Shown piece by piece: positions 9,001 through 18,600 of a DNA stretch of 64,000 nt (the first letter of the stretch is position 1; every line of letters starts with the position of its first letter). The position numbers were made by a program, and so were the translations under genes. The notes under the pieces were generated by a model. That model saw only the letters and a program-made list of their open reading frames with translations. It was not told the DNA's origin and searched no databases. This DNA comes from Draconibacterium orientale (lineage in GTDB: Bacteria > Bacteroidota > Bacteroidia > Bacteroidales > Prolixibacteraceae): the NCBI RefSeq assembly GCF_000626635.1, contig NZ_CP007451.1:2480001-2544000 (forward strand). Direction: 5' to 3'.

Positions 9001-9419
9001 AACAAAAATATTCGAGTGTAAACAGGTGGAGGCCTCCGTTGTCGTGGACGGCCACAACCAGCGACGAGTTTTACGGCGAGTACGTTCGTTCGGCCTACTA
9101 CATTAAAGGTGGAAATGGCGAGCAGGTTGCCCGCTGGAATGTGCCGGTGAAAGAGGCCGGTTACTACGATGTGTTTTACCACTTTTATAAAGGGCGCGGA
9201 TTTGGCCGTAACCGCGGAGAAGAAAAAGGAAGTTTAAACTTTATTATTCATGGCGACGACGGAGCGGAAGAAGCTTTCCTTGATTCGCAAAGTGCCGAAA
9301 CAGGGTGGGTGCATTTGGGCTCATTTTATTTCTCATCGGAAAAAGCGGTTATCGAATTAACCGATAAAACCGACTTGCGAATGATATACGCCGATGCAGT
9401 AAAAATCGTGAAATTATAA
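6072..9419 (+). CDS. ABC-2 type permease fused to a large extracytoplasmic M1-peptidase-like and golvesin-like region
   Basis: A 1115-residue protein. The first ~285 residues form an ABC-2 permease with several hydrophobic helices (for example VFIMGLSFLLMSVIRNQAI and AMTYVSLIFSVVFIGGAG). The remainder is probably extracytoplasmic. It has a beta-rich segment (FSYNGTIDEAYCYLDID) and a segment around residues 540-790 resembling the catalytic part of M1 (gluzincin) peptidases fused to permeases elsewhere in Bacteroidota. No HExxH zinc motif can be found, so this part is probably not a peptidase. Two glycine-rich loops follow (near 614 and 855). The C-terminal ~110 residues (AYYIKGGNGEQVARWNVP to IYADAVKIVKL) resemble golvesin-type binding domains. 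Likely partner of the ATPase at 5168. Confidence 0.8.
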   Translation: MISLHNIFSIAKYERKTLFRSWFFRIFSILSLLVLFGLNFGMVIEGGGGESWAIRAIPSAIPYFNLLILNVAQAVIAVFLASDFLKRDKKLDTTEVIYMRSMTNGEYVIGKTLGNMQVFMILNIAVVILALIFNALAKGTPIDWVSYGVYLVLISIPTLVFIMGLSFLLMSVIRNQAITFVLVLGYIGITLFLLQAKYYYIFDYMAFNIPMLSSDIIGFSNLSVILIHRGIYFGLGSGFIFLTIFLLKRLPQSEAMTYVSLIFSVVFIGGAGFLAFNHINSFKKTAALRADIIELNNQYVSEPLADVLSHDIVLDHNGESLSVQSAIMLKNNLQQPLSKLIFSLNAGLEITDLKVNGKTTPFLREDHLVIVSDQPGLQPGDSVKVEFSYNGTIDEAYCYLDIDEELRQEKYGQFVLNVDKRYAFVTPDYVLLTREANWYPKVGVTYSTEDVSWYKPGFVDYSLTVNTKEGLQAVSEGERTEVSAGKFHFEPQTPLTQLSLAIGNYEYKSLEHNDFEFGIWLIEGHDHFSNAFPESKDTLASIISERFEDFKRGYNLEYNSEKLALVEVPAQFKTYERMWTSVQEVIQPGQVLIQEKGYMFREADFEKQKERMGRWRGRGGGAEMTDEDKELRVLEQFLEKFTEENETERRWSRGEMSMEQSPNPYFIFPWLYNFQNNIQSDKWPITNRVFEAYLKSQSTDMRSLFMSSMSGESPEIMANIALQDYSFEEILADPDQSDIINSVIKLKGDVLFSTIKLEAGEEDFEDFLRGVLEKYKYQNISFEEFDEEIKDRFGIELEPMMNSWFTAKALPGYLVSPIKGVKVKSGDAMKTMISLKVTNFSDVDGLVKLTFRLAGGGGGRGFGPPGMGSEDTVDKLIELAAHQTKEMSYLFDGVPRMVIFNSLTSKNVPQTYMEMFREVEEDLKARVWEGERISSTPVQTKLPNEEIVDNEDPGFEITENHQVSLLEKLIVKEEETKQKYSSVNRWRPPLSWTATTSDEFYGEYVRSAYYIKGGNGEQVARWNVPVKEAGYYDVFYHFYKGRGFGRNRGEEKGSLNFIIHGDDGAEEAFLDSQSAETGWVHLGSFYFSSEKAVIELTDKTDLRMIYADAVKIVKL

Positions 9420-9505
9420 AATAAATCAGCATACGTTGCGAACTAAATCATTGTAAAGCAGTGGCGAATTCGGAACGGAACAATTGAAGAAAAATTTTAA
9501 CTAAG

Positions 9506-11002
9506 ATGAAAACAAAAATCAAACTTATGCGAAAGCTGGCAATTGCCGTGTTTGTTATGGCGGCTGCTACTTTTGCTGTTCAGGCACAGGAGGCCTTAAC
9601 CCTGGAAAGGGCTTTAAGTATTGCCGAAACGGGAAGCCCTGATTTGAAGCTGTCGTTATTAAATCTCGAGCGTTACCAAAAAAACCTGGAAGCCCAGCGG
9701 GCCGCTCTGAAATCGCGTTTCTCGCTACAGGTTAATCCGGTAAATTACAGTAAACAGCGGCGTTTCGATAACCGTGTTTCCGAATGGTACACCAACGAAA
9801 ACTTCGAAACAAGTACCTTATTTACCGTTGCTCAGCCAATTTTAATAACCGATGGTACCATCTCGCTTACCAACGAGTTTGGCTGGTCGAGTAATAATTC
9901 CAGTTCTTCGTTCACCGAAAGTGAGGTGTTTTTTAACAACCTGTATTTGAACCTGAACCAGCCCTTATTTACCTATAATACCTTAAAACTTCAACTGAAG
10001 GAGCTGGAGCTGAACTTTGAAAATGCCCGGATAAGTTACGCCATGCAATACTTAAACCTGGAGCGAAATGTAACCGAATTTTTCTACAACGTTTATATGG
10101 CGCAAATGAACTTGTCGATTGCAAAAGACGAGCTGGACAATACGCAAAAAAGTTACGACATAATTAAAAACAAGGTGGAAGCCGGTTTGGCTGCAAAAGA
10201 AGAAGAATACCAGGCGGAATTGAACCTGGCTACGGCAAAATCTACTTTGCAAAACAATGAGGTGGCTTTTGAGAATGCCAAAGATCAGTTGAAGCTTTAT
10301 TTGGGCATGGATCTTTTTGAAGATATAATGATTCTGGCCGATGTAAGCGTAAATCCTGTTCCTGTTGATTTGGATAAAGCCATTGAAAATGGTTTGGAAT
10401 CGAGAATGGAGTTGCGTCAGCGCGAAATCGATGTGGAAACCAGTCAGTTCGATCTTATCCGTACCAAATCGCAGAATGAATTCAGAGGCGATATGAACCT
10501 GCGTTTTGGTATTACCGGCGATAACAATGAGTTGGGTAATATTTACCAGAATCCAACAAAAAGTCCGTCGGTAGGTATCAGTTTTAATATTCCAATTTTC
10601 GACTGGGGCGAGCGTAAAGCAAGAATTGCCGCCGCCGAAGCTGCTATCGAATCGCAGGAGTTGAACCTGAATGAAGAAAAGAAACAAATTGTGGTTGATA
10701 TTCGCCAGGTTTACCGTAACATTCTTAACCAGTTGAACCAAATTGAACTGGCAAAACAAAATGAACGCAATGCACAGCTAACCTACGAAATTAACCTGGA
10801 GCGTTACGAGAACGGCGACCTGACTGGTATGGATTTAAACCTGTATCAAAACCAGCTGTCGTCGCAAAAAGTGGCATTAAGCCAGGCACTTATAAATTAT
10901 AAAATCGAATTGCTAAACCTTAAAATACAATCGCTGTACGATTTCGAAAAAAACGAAGCCATTATTCCTGAGGAATTGTATGTAACCGATAATCAAAAAT
11001 AA
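9506..11002 (+). CDS. TolC-family outer-membrane efflux protein
   Basis: A 498-residue protein with a signal peptide (cleaved after FAVQAQ, near residue 28), followed by two outer-membrane-efflux repeats rich in long helices: ALTLERALSIAETGSPDLKLSL opens the first, and GISFNIPIFDWGERKARIAAAEAAIE lies in the second. TolC homologues trimerise into an outer-membrane channel and periplasmic tunnel for RND or ABC pumps. It stops 3 bp before the adaptor gene. It is the only outer-membrane channel gene in the locus, so both RND pumps and perhaps the ABC components would have to share it (inference). Confidence 0.92.
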   Translation: MKTKIKLMRKLAIAVFVMAAATFAVQAQEALTLERALSIAETGSPDLKLSLLNLERYQKNLEAQRAALKSRFSLQVNPVNYSKQRRFDNRVSEWYTNENFETSTLFTVAQPILITDGTISLTNEFGWSSNNSSSSFTESEVFFNNLYLNLNQPLFTYNTLKLQLKELELNFENARISYAMQYLNLERNVTEFFYNVYMAQMNLSIAKDELDNTQKSYDIIKNKVEAGLAAKEEEYQAELNLATAKSTLQNNEVAFENAKDQLKLYLGMDLFEDIMILADVSVNPVPVDLDKAIENGLESRMELRQREIDVETSQFDLIRTKSQNEFRGDMNLRFGITGDNNELGNIYQNPTKSPSVGISFNIPIFDWGERKARIAAAEAAIESQELNLNEEKKQIVVDIRQVYRNILNQLNQIELAKQNERNAQLTYEINLERYENGDLTGMDLNLYQNQLSSQKVALSQALINYKIELLNLKIQSLYDFEKNEAIIPEELYVTDNQK

Positions 11003-11005
11003 ACC

Positions 11006-12082
11006 ATGAAAATTATACCAAAAATGAAGCATATAAAATTACTTATCCTGTTAGGTGTTGTTGTTGCCGCCATTTCGTGTAACAACCAAACCGGTTCTGA
11101 ATCAACAGAATTAGCTGTTCCTGTTTCAGTTGAAAATATCAAACTTAAAAGTATTCAGCAGTTTGTAAGTACTACCGGAACGGCAAAAGCAGTTTACGAA
11201 ACCGAATTGAGTTCTGAAATTGAAGGAAATTATATTTTACAAACCAACCCAAGAACGGGCCGCAAATTTCAACTGGGCGACCGCGTTGAAAAAGGGCAGG
11301 TTATTATAAAACTGGAAAATGCAGAATACCTGAACGGACTGAATATTGAATCGACAAAACTGAACCTTGAGATTTCGGAACAGGAATACGAAAAGCAAAA
11401 GTCGCTGTACGAAAAAGGTGGTGTAACCCTGCTCGAAATGCGTAACTCTGAAGTGTCGATGATTTCAGCCAAAAACAATTACGAAAGTGCTGAAATACAG
11501 TTGTCAAAAATGCAGGTTGTGGCGCCTTTCTCAGGAGTTGTCGTTGCACTGCCTTATTACACCGAAGGCGTTCGTGTGTCGGCCGGCGAAAGGATGGTTA
11601 GCCTGATGAACTACAACAAAATGTATGTAGAGATTAACCTGCCCGAGAAAAACATTTCGGAAGTTACAACCGGGCAGGAAGTAATGATTACGAACTATAC
11701 GCTTACTGAAGATACGCTTGTGGGGCATGTTACTGAACTGTCGCCAATTATCAGCGACGAAACACGCACATTTACAGGTAAGCTCGAAATTGATAATCCG
11801 GAGCTGAAACTGCGTCCGGGAATGTTTATAAAAGCCAACATTATTACGGCTCAGAAAGACAGTGCTGTTGTTATTCCGAAAGACGTGATAATGACCGGTT
11901 CGCGTGGAAAGTATGTGTTTATTGTTGGGCGTAACAGCGCTGCCAATGATCGACGTATCACAACAGGTATCTCCAACCAGGATGAAATTGAAGTTACTGA
12001 AGGCCTCAGCGCGAACGACCGTTTGATTATAAAAGGATTTGAAACACTCCGCGATAATTCAAAAGTAAAAGTGATTTTATAG
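11006..12082 (+). CDS. RND periplasmic adaptor (membrane-fusion) lipoprotein
   Basis: A 358-residue adaptor. The leader MKHIKLLILLGVVVAAISC (second Met at 11024) ends in a lipobox-type Cys, so this is an inner-membrane-anchored lipoprotein; either Met may start it. A barrel-sandwich/lipoyl half (TELSSEIEGNY, GDRVEKGQVIIKLEN), a coiled-coil hairpin (residues ~115-165), the second lipoyl half (VVAPFSGVV) and beta-barrel plus membrane-proximal domains (LRPGMFIKANI, VVIPKDVI) follow in the usual order. It bridges TolC and the RND pump. It lies 30 bp upstream of the first RND gene. Confidence 0.92.
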   Translation: MKIIPKMKHIKLLILLGVVVAAISCNNQTGSESTELAVPVSVENIKLKSIQQFVSTTGTAKAVYETELSSEIEGNYILQTNPRTGRKFQLGDRVEKGQVIIKLENAEYLNGLNIESTKLNLEISEQEYEKQKSLYEKGGVTLLEMRNSEVSMISAKNNYESAEIQLSKMQVVAPFSGVVVALPYYTEGVRVSAGERMVSLMNYNKMYVEINLPEKNISEVTTGQEVMITNYTLTEDTLVGHVTELSPIISDETRTFTGKLEIDNPELKLRPGMFIKANIITAQKDSAVVIPKDVIMTGSRGKYVFIVGRNSAANDRRITTGISNQDEIEVTEGLSANDRLIIKGFETLRDNSKVKVIL

Positions 12083-12112
12083 TGTAGCCGGTAAAACAAA
12101 GACAAATCAGTT

Positions 12113-15100
12113 ATGAAAAAATTAACGCAATTTTCTGTCGATTACCCGGTTACCGTTTTAATGGTGGTGCTTGGCGTTTTGTTGCTGGGCTACATTTCGT
12201 ACGATAAACTGGGGGTCGATCTGTTTCCCGATCTGAACTCACCCCGCATTTTTGTGGAAGTGACTTCGGGCGAGCGACCTCCGGAAGAAATGGAGCAGCA
12301 GTTTGTTGAAAACATCGAAGCGCTTGCCATTCGCCAGTCCGACGTGGTGCAGGTAACTTCTTCCTCAAGGGTAGGATCGGCACAAATAACCGTAGAATAC
12401 GCCTGGAATAAAGATATGGATGAAGCTTTTCTCGACCTGCAAAAGGCCTTGAATACGCTTACCCAGAATTCCGATATTGACGAACTTCAGATCACTCAAC
12501 ACGATCCAAACACTACGCCGGTAATGATAATCGGGCTGAAGCACAACGAAATTACCAACATGAACGAGCTGCGAAAAGTAGCTGAAAACTACGTGCGTAA
12601 CGAGTTGGTTCGTTTGGAAGGTGTTGCCGAAGTTGAATTGTCGGGCCAGGAAGAGAGTGAAATAATTATTGAAACCGACATTTATCGCCTCGATGCGCAG
12701 GGGCTTACAATGGACGAAGTGGCATCGCGTATTCAGAATTTTAACCGCAACGTTTCGGGTGGGCAAATTACCGACATGGGTACACAATACATCGTAAAAG
12801 GTGTATCGCTGTTGCAAACGGTTGAAGATTTTGAAAACCTGATTGTGGGTTACAAAGCTGTTAGCAGCACCGAAACTGCTTCTGCCTCTCAAAACCGCGT
12901 TTCAATGGCACCGGTTTATCTGAAAGATGTAGCTGCAGTTTCCATTGGTAATAAAGAACCAACAAACATCGTTCACATCAACGGCGAACGTTGTTTGGGG
13001 CTTTCCATCTACAAAGAAACCAAATTCAATACTGTAAATGCGGTTGAGCAAATCAACGAAGCTTTGGTAAATATTGAAAAAGCACTTCCCGGCTACGAAT
13101 TGATTGGCGTAACCAACCAGGGCCGTTTCATCAGCAGTGCCATTGGCGAAGTGCAGGAAACAGCCTTGCTGGGTATTCTGCTGGCCGTGGTGGTTTTGTT
13201 TGTTTTCCTTCGCCGTTTCGGAACCACGCTGATTGTAAGTGTTGCCATTCCAATTTCGATTGTGGCCACTTTCAACCTGATGTATTTCAACCATCTCACC
13301 ATAAATATTATGACATTGGGAGGGCTCGCCTTAGGTGCGGGTATGCTGGTTGACAATGCCATTGTGGTTTTGGAGAATATTTTCCGAAACCACGAAAATG
13401 GTATGAGTGTAAAAGATGCGGCAATTAACGGAACAGCCCAGGTGGGTGGCGCAATTACGGCATCAACACTTACAACGATTATCGTATTCTTACCGATTGT
13501 GTATTTGCATGGTGCTTCGGGCGAGTTGTTTAAAGATCAGGCCTGGACAGTGGCTTTTTCGCTGCTTTCGTCGTTGGTAGTGGCCATCTTTTTAATCCCG
13601 ATGATGTACCACCGTTTTTACAGAAAACAAACTGCACCGCTGAAATCAAAATCGGTAAAAGTCGGCGGTTATGGCCGTTTCTTATCAAAAGTAATTGATG
13701 CGAAATGGATGGTGATAATCATTACAACTTTAGCCATTGGTGGCGCCGGATTGTTGATCCCGCACATTGGTACCGAGTTTATGCCTAAAACACAAACGCA
13801 TGAGCTCACTGTTAACCTGAAATTGCAGGAAGGAACTGAATTGGAACGTACCGAATCGACAGTGAAAAACCTGGAAGGTATTTTAATGGATTACCTGGGC
13901 GATAATTTGGATAAAATTTATTCGCAGGCCGGTCCGTCGTCAAGTATTTCAGGCGACCAAAATGCTGTTTTTGAAGGTGAAAATACGGCAGAGTTAAAGG
14001 TTATTCTTAAACCTGAAACAACCATTTCAACCGAGAGTATTGTAAAAACACTCGATCAGTTAACGGCTGATATTGAAGGACTGGAAGTTAGTTTTTCTCA
14101 GGAAGAAAGTGCGCTGCAATCGATTCTGGGAACCGACGAAGCTCCTGTTGTGGTTGAGGTTCGTGGTGAAGAGCTGGACGAAATTGAGCGCGTTGTTAAC
14201 CAGGTAAAAGAAAAAATGCAGGGAGTTAACGGACTGTTTAATATTCAAACATCGATTGAAGATGGTGCGCCTGAGGTTGAAATCCACGTTGACCGTATGC
14301 GCGCCGGAATGTATAACATCGATATCAATAGTGTAATTTCGCAAATGCAGGATCAGTTGCAGGGGAAAGATGCCGGCGAACTGGAACGCAGCGGCGAAAT
14401 GCAGGATATTACCATTAAGGTTCCTGAGAAAGGTATCGATGAAATCGGTTCGCTGATTATTACATCGGGCGATCAGGTTTTCCGTTTAAGTGAAATTGCT
14501 GATATCAGTTACGGCGTATCGCCTAAAGAAATATTCAGAAGGAATCAAAACCGCATAGGAAAAGTTACAGCACAATTGGAAGATGGTATTCCGCTGGATC
14601 ATGTGGCAAACGACATCCGCATGCAAACAGCAAGCATTGATTTATTGCCCGATTACCGAATCATGGTAACCGGTGAAGAGGAAAAACGGCAGGAATCGTT
14701 GACGAACCTCACTTTTGCGCTGTTGCTTTCTATTGTGTTGGTTTACATGGTGCTGGCCTCGCAGTTTGAGTCACTCATTCACCCGTTTACCATTCTGCTG
14801 ACAATTCCGCTGGCCGTTGTGGGTAGTGTTCTCGTCTTCTTTATTCTCGGAAAAACATTCAACATTATGGCCATTATCGGGGTGATTATGTTGGTGGGTA
14901 TTGCCGTAAACGACTCGATTATTCTGGTCGATCGGATCAATCAGCTTATCCGCGAAGGAGTTGAACGAAAACAAGCCATTCTGCAAGCCGGGCAGCAACG
15001 TATCCGACCAATTGTAATGACCAGTTTAACAACCATATTAGCCCTGTTACCACTTACCGTTGGTTTTGGCGAAAGTGCATCGCTGCGTTCGCCAATGGCG

Positions 15101-15211
15101 CTGGCAGTGGTTGGCGGTTTGGTAACATCAACCTTGCTTACCCTTATCGTAATCCCTTGTGTTTACGATGTGTTGGATAGGGTGAGGAGTGTTTTTGTGA
15201 AGACGAATTAG
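12113..15211 (+). CDS. RND (HAE1/AcrB-type) efflux pump permease
   Basis: A 1032-residue full-length RND transporter with two halves of six membrane helices and two large periplasmic loops. TM1 is LMVVLGVLLLGYISYDKL. The TM4 proton-relay segment GMLVDNAIVVLEN carries Asp414-Asn415 where AcrB has Asp-Asp, and TM10 carries GIAVNDSIILVD (Asn933-Asp934). Pumps of this family couple proton influx to drug or lipid export in complex with adaptor and TolC, both encoded immediately upstream. The stop codon overlaps the first base of an inverted repeat that brackets the following GxxExxY gene. Confidence 0.94.
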   Translation: MKKLTQFSVDYPVTVLMVVLGVLLLGYISYDKLGVDLFPDLNSPRIFVEVTSGERPPEEMEQQFVENIEALAIRQSDVVQVTSSSRVGSAQITVEYAWNKDMDEAFLDLQKALNTLTQNSDIDELQITQHDPNTTPVMIIGLKHNEITNMNELRKVAENYVRNELVRLEGVAEVELSGQEESEIIIETDIYRLDAQGLTMDEVASRIQNFNRNVSGGQITDMGTQYIVKGVSLLQTVEDFENLIVGYKAVSSTETASASQNRVSMAPVYLKDVAAVSIGNKEPTNIVHINGERCLGLSIYKETKFNTVNAVEQINEALVNIEKALPGYELIGVTNQGRFISSAIGEVQETALLGILLAVVVLFVFLRRFGTTLIVSVAIPISIVATFNLMYFNHLTINIMTLGGLALGAGMLVDNAIVVLENIFRNHENGMSVKDAAINGTAQVGGAITASTLTTIIVFLPIVYLHGASGELFKDQAWTVAFSLLSSLVVAIFLIPMMYHRFYRKQTAPLKSKSVKVGGYGRFLSKVIDAKWMVIIITTLAIGGAGLLIPHIGTEFMPKTQTHELTVNLKLQEGTELERTESTVKNLEGILMDYLGDNLDKIYSQAGPSSSISGDQNAVFEGENTAELKVILKPETTISTESIVKTLDQLTADIEGLEVSFSQEESALQSILGTDEAPVVVEVRGEELDEIERVVNQVKEKMQGVNGLFNIQTSIEDGAPEVEIHVDRMRAGMYNIDINSVISQMQDQLQGKDAGELERSGEMQDITIKVPEKGIDEIGSLIITSGDQVFRLSEIADISYGVSPKEIFRRNQNRIGKVTAQLEDGIPLDHVANDIRMQTASIDLLPDYRIMVTGEEEKRQESLTNLTFALLLSIVLVYMVLASQFESLIHPFTILLTIPLAVVGSVLVFFILGKTFNIMAIIGVIMLVGIAVNDSIILVDRINQLIREGVERKQAILQAGQQRIRPIVMTSLTTILALLPLTVGFGESASLRSPMALAVVGGLVTSTLLTLIVIPCVYDVLDRVRSVFVKTN

Positions 15212-15667
15212 AACACAGATGACGTTGATTTAACTGAAACTCGCTGATAGATGCAAACAGATTACAAATATGCCGATTTAACCGAAGCAATAATTAAGTG
15301 CTTCTATAAGGTTTACAATGAATTGGGATATGGTTTTTTGGAAAAGGTCTATCAAAATGCACTTTTAATAGAATTGCAAAACGAGGAGTTGAAAGTTGAA
15401 TCGCAGAAACCAATAAAAGTAAGTTATCAGGGAGATGTGGTTGGAGAATATTATGCAGATATTATTGTTGAGGATGTCGTGATTCTTGAGTTAAAAGCAG
15501 CCGAAACTGTGACAGAAGCACATGAGTTTCAACTGATAAATTATTTAAAAGCGACTGATATTGAAGTAGGATTATTATTAAACTTTGGTAAAAAACCGCA
15601 AGTGAAAAGAAAAGTATTCACAAATCAAATTCTGCGATAATCTGTAAAATCAGTGTCATCAGCGTTC
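15211..15667 (+). mobile_element. GxxExxY gene cassette with imperfect terminal inverted repeats (copy 1)
   Basis: A 27-bp sequence at 15211-15237 (GAACACAGATGACG...) is inverted at 15641-15667 (...GTGTCATCAGCGTTC) with 20 of 27 positions identical by eye. The repeats bracket only the GxxExxY gene; the right one starts at the base after its stop codon. The cassette sits between two co-oriented pump genes. No transposase is present. Confidence 0.5.
15251..15640 (+). CDS. GxxExxY family protein
   Basis: A 129-residue protein with the family hallmark GYGFLEKVY (residues ~28-36) preceded by TEAIIKCFYKVYNELG, then a PD-(D/E)xK-nuclease-like core (GEYYADIIVEDVVILELKAAE) and the C-terminal INYLKATDIEVGLLLNFGKK motif. 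The biochemical function of the family is not established to my knowledge; the core suggests nuclease ancestry. It is unrelated to efflux and interrupts the export locus. A second member lies at 38932-39324, again inside an operon. Confidence 0.88.
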   Translation: MQTDYKYADLTEAIIKCFYKVYNELGYGFLEKVYQNALLIELQNEELKVESQKPIKVSYQGDVVGEYYADIIVEDVVILELKAAETVTEAHEFQLINYLKATDIEVGLLLNFGKKPQVKRKVFTNQILR

Positions 15668-15681
15668 CAAAAAAAGAAAAA

Positions 15682-18600
15682 ATGAAATTCATTATCAACA
15701 GAAAAATATTCATCAGTATGCTGTTTTTGGGATTAACCATGTTGGGTTACATCTCTTACAAACAGTTGCCGGTGGAACTCATGCCAAATGCCGAGCTCCC
15801 GATGCTGTATGTCCAGATTCAATCGCGGATTGAGGTGGATCCGAGCTACCTGGAAAACCAGGCCGTTATTCCGGTTGAAGGAGCAATCGGGACAATGGAA
15901 GGCATTGAAGATATGGAGTCGTTCATTAACAACCGCTCGGCATCCATACAGGTAAATTTTAAACAGAACGTCAACTTTAAATACACCTTCCTGAAATTGC
16001 AGGAGAAGATTGACCTGATTGCGAGCGAACTCGACGATAACTTTATTGTAACGGTTAACCGTGTTGATCTGGACCAGCTTACCAACCAGTTTATGGAGCT
16101 GCAGATACGCGGTAGCGGTGGTGTTGATCGTGTGCGGAATATCGTTGACCAGGAAGTTACTGCCCAAATGGAAAATATCGACGGGGTAGCTTCAGTATCG
16201 GTTTTTGGTGGTAAAGAGCGTTCGATTGAAGTAACCTACGATGCGGGCGCCTGCGAGGCCTACGGAATTACACCGGCACAAATTCAGAGTGCTATCTCCG
16301 GCAATTCAACCAACCGAACATTTACCGGTTACCTGCACGATGCGCAAAAGCAGTATTTTGTGCATGTTACGGCCGAATATGACAAGGTTTCTGACATCGA
16401 GAATATTGTGGTGGCCGATGGTCCGATTTATTTAAAAGATGTAGCCGATGTATTTTTTGGTGTAAAAGAGGAAACATCGATCAGTCGTATAAACGGGTTG
16501 GATGCGGTTTCGATGAGCCTGGTGAGCGACTCGCAGGCCAACCTTATCGAACTGTCGCATAACGTACAGGAAGAGATTGCCGAATTAAACCGAAAACTGG
16601 CGGCCAAAGATGTGCAAATCGTGGTTCAGACTAACCTGGCCGAAACCATGGAGAAAAACATCGATCAGATTATCGACCTGGCGCTGGTTGGAGGTTTGCT
16701 GGCCATTTTTGTACTTTGGATGTTCCTGAAAAACCTGCGCATTGTTTCATTTATTGCACTGGCCATCCCCATTTCGGTATTTACCGCTTTCAACCTGTTT
16801 TACGCGTTCAATATTTCGCTGAACAGTTTAACCCTGGTTGGTTTGGTATTGGCCATTGGTATGCTGCTCGACAATAGTATTGTTGTGCTCGAAAATATAT
16901 ACCGGCTCTCGGGCAATAAAATGAGTCCCGAGGAATCGGTAACCCAGGGAACAAAAGAGGTTTGGCGTTCGATTGTAGCGGCAACACTTACCACCGTAAC
17001 CGTATTTTTACCCTTTGTTTTCTCTACCGATTACATGGTAAAGCTGCTGGGTAACCACGTGGGTGTTTCTATTATTTCAACGCTTATTGTTTCGTTATTT
17101 GTGGCTTTGCTGCTCATTCCAATGGCGGCTCACGTGCTGTTGCGCAAAAAACGGCAACACAATGTTTTTTACGAAAAAGTAACCACCAATAACCGCATCA
17201 TTCAAATTTATATTCTGCTGCTAAAAGCCAGTATGCGTGTTCCTGCGCGTACTATTATCGGTGCGCTGGTATTCTTCTTTTTAACCGTATTTATTGTGTT
17301 GGCTATTAGCGTAACCAATCTGCAGGAGGTTGAAGAGGAGCAATTCAATATTTACGTTACCATGCCAACCGGAACAACTTTGGAGGCTACTGATAAAGTA
17401 GTTGCCGATGTGGAAAGCCGTTTGGAGGATATTGCAGAGAAACAAGATCTGTCGGCGAATATTGAAGCAGAGGAAGCAATTCTGACCTTCATTCTTCGCG
17501 AAGATTACAAAGATATTGATGACCGGACCATTGCCGAAATCAAAAAAGATGTTGAAGACCGTATTCGAAATGTTTCGCAGGGAGAAGTTGGCCTTGAAGC
17601 ACCTACGTCGAGTGCGCGTTTCCGTGGTGGTGGCGGCGGTGGCCGTTCAGGCACTCAGGGATTCCAGCAGTTTATGGGAATTGGTTCGAACCAGGAGCGC
17701 GTGGTAATAAAAGGTGAAAACTTTGAGGTAATGAAAGGTGTGGCCGAAGACTTACTTTACTACATCGAAGACCTTGAAACAATTCGCCGGGCAAACATCA
17801 GCGTGTCGAACAACCGGCCCGAAGTACACATGTATTTCAACCAGATGCTGCTGACTGAATACGGAATTACACTTCAGAATATAACCTCGGAGCTGGGAAC
17901 ATTTACAAGACAGTTTACCTCGGGAGTGAATTTTAAGCAGGGAACTGAAGAATACGAAATTGTAATTAAAGAAAAATTACCCGATGGTGTTGACGAAGAA
18001 GACAATGAAAAAGGCATTGAAGATCTTCGCCGCCTGCAGGTAAGCAATAACCAGGGCGCTACCTACGATATGGACGAACTGGCCGATATGGTGTATGCCG
18101 AAGGTATGGCCAGCGTTACCCGTGTAAACCAGGAGAAGCAGATTGAACTGACCTACAGTTTTATTGACGAAGCCAGCGAATCGAATGATCTGCTTGAAGC
18201 ATACCGCCTTGAAATTGATGAAATAATTGGTGCCTATAAACTGCCGTCGGGAGTTGCCGTTGAGGTGATTCACGAAGAGGATCAGTATGCCGAATTTAAG
18301 TTTCTGATTGCCGCCGCATTTATTCTTATTTTAATGATTTTGGCATCGGTTTTCGAATCGGTATCAACGCCATTTGTGCTGATTTTCTCTATCCCGCTGG
18401 CCGCCATCGGGTCATTCCTGGCGCTGATATTTACCGGAAACAGCCTGTTTAACGCCAACACCCTGATGGGCTTTATCATCCTGATCGGAGTGGTGGTGAA
18501 CAACGGAATTATATTGATTGATTATACCAATATTCTCCGAAAACGGGGCTACCGGAAGTCGCGTGCTTTAATGGCCGCCGGCCTTTCGCGTGTTCGCCCG

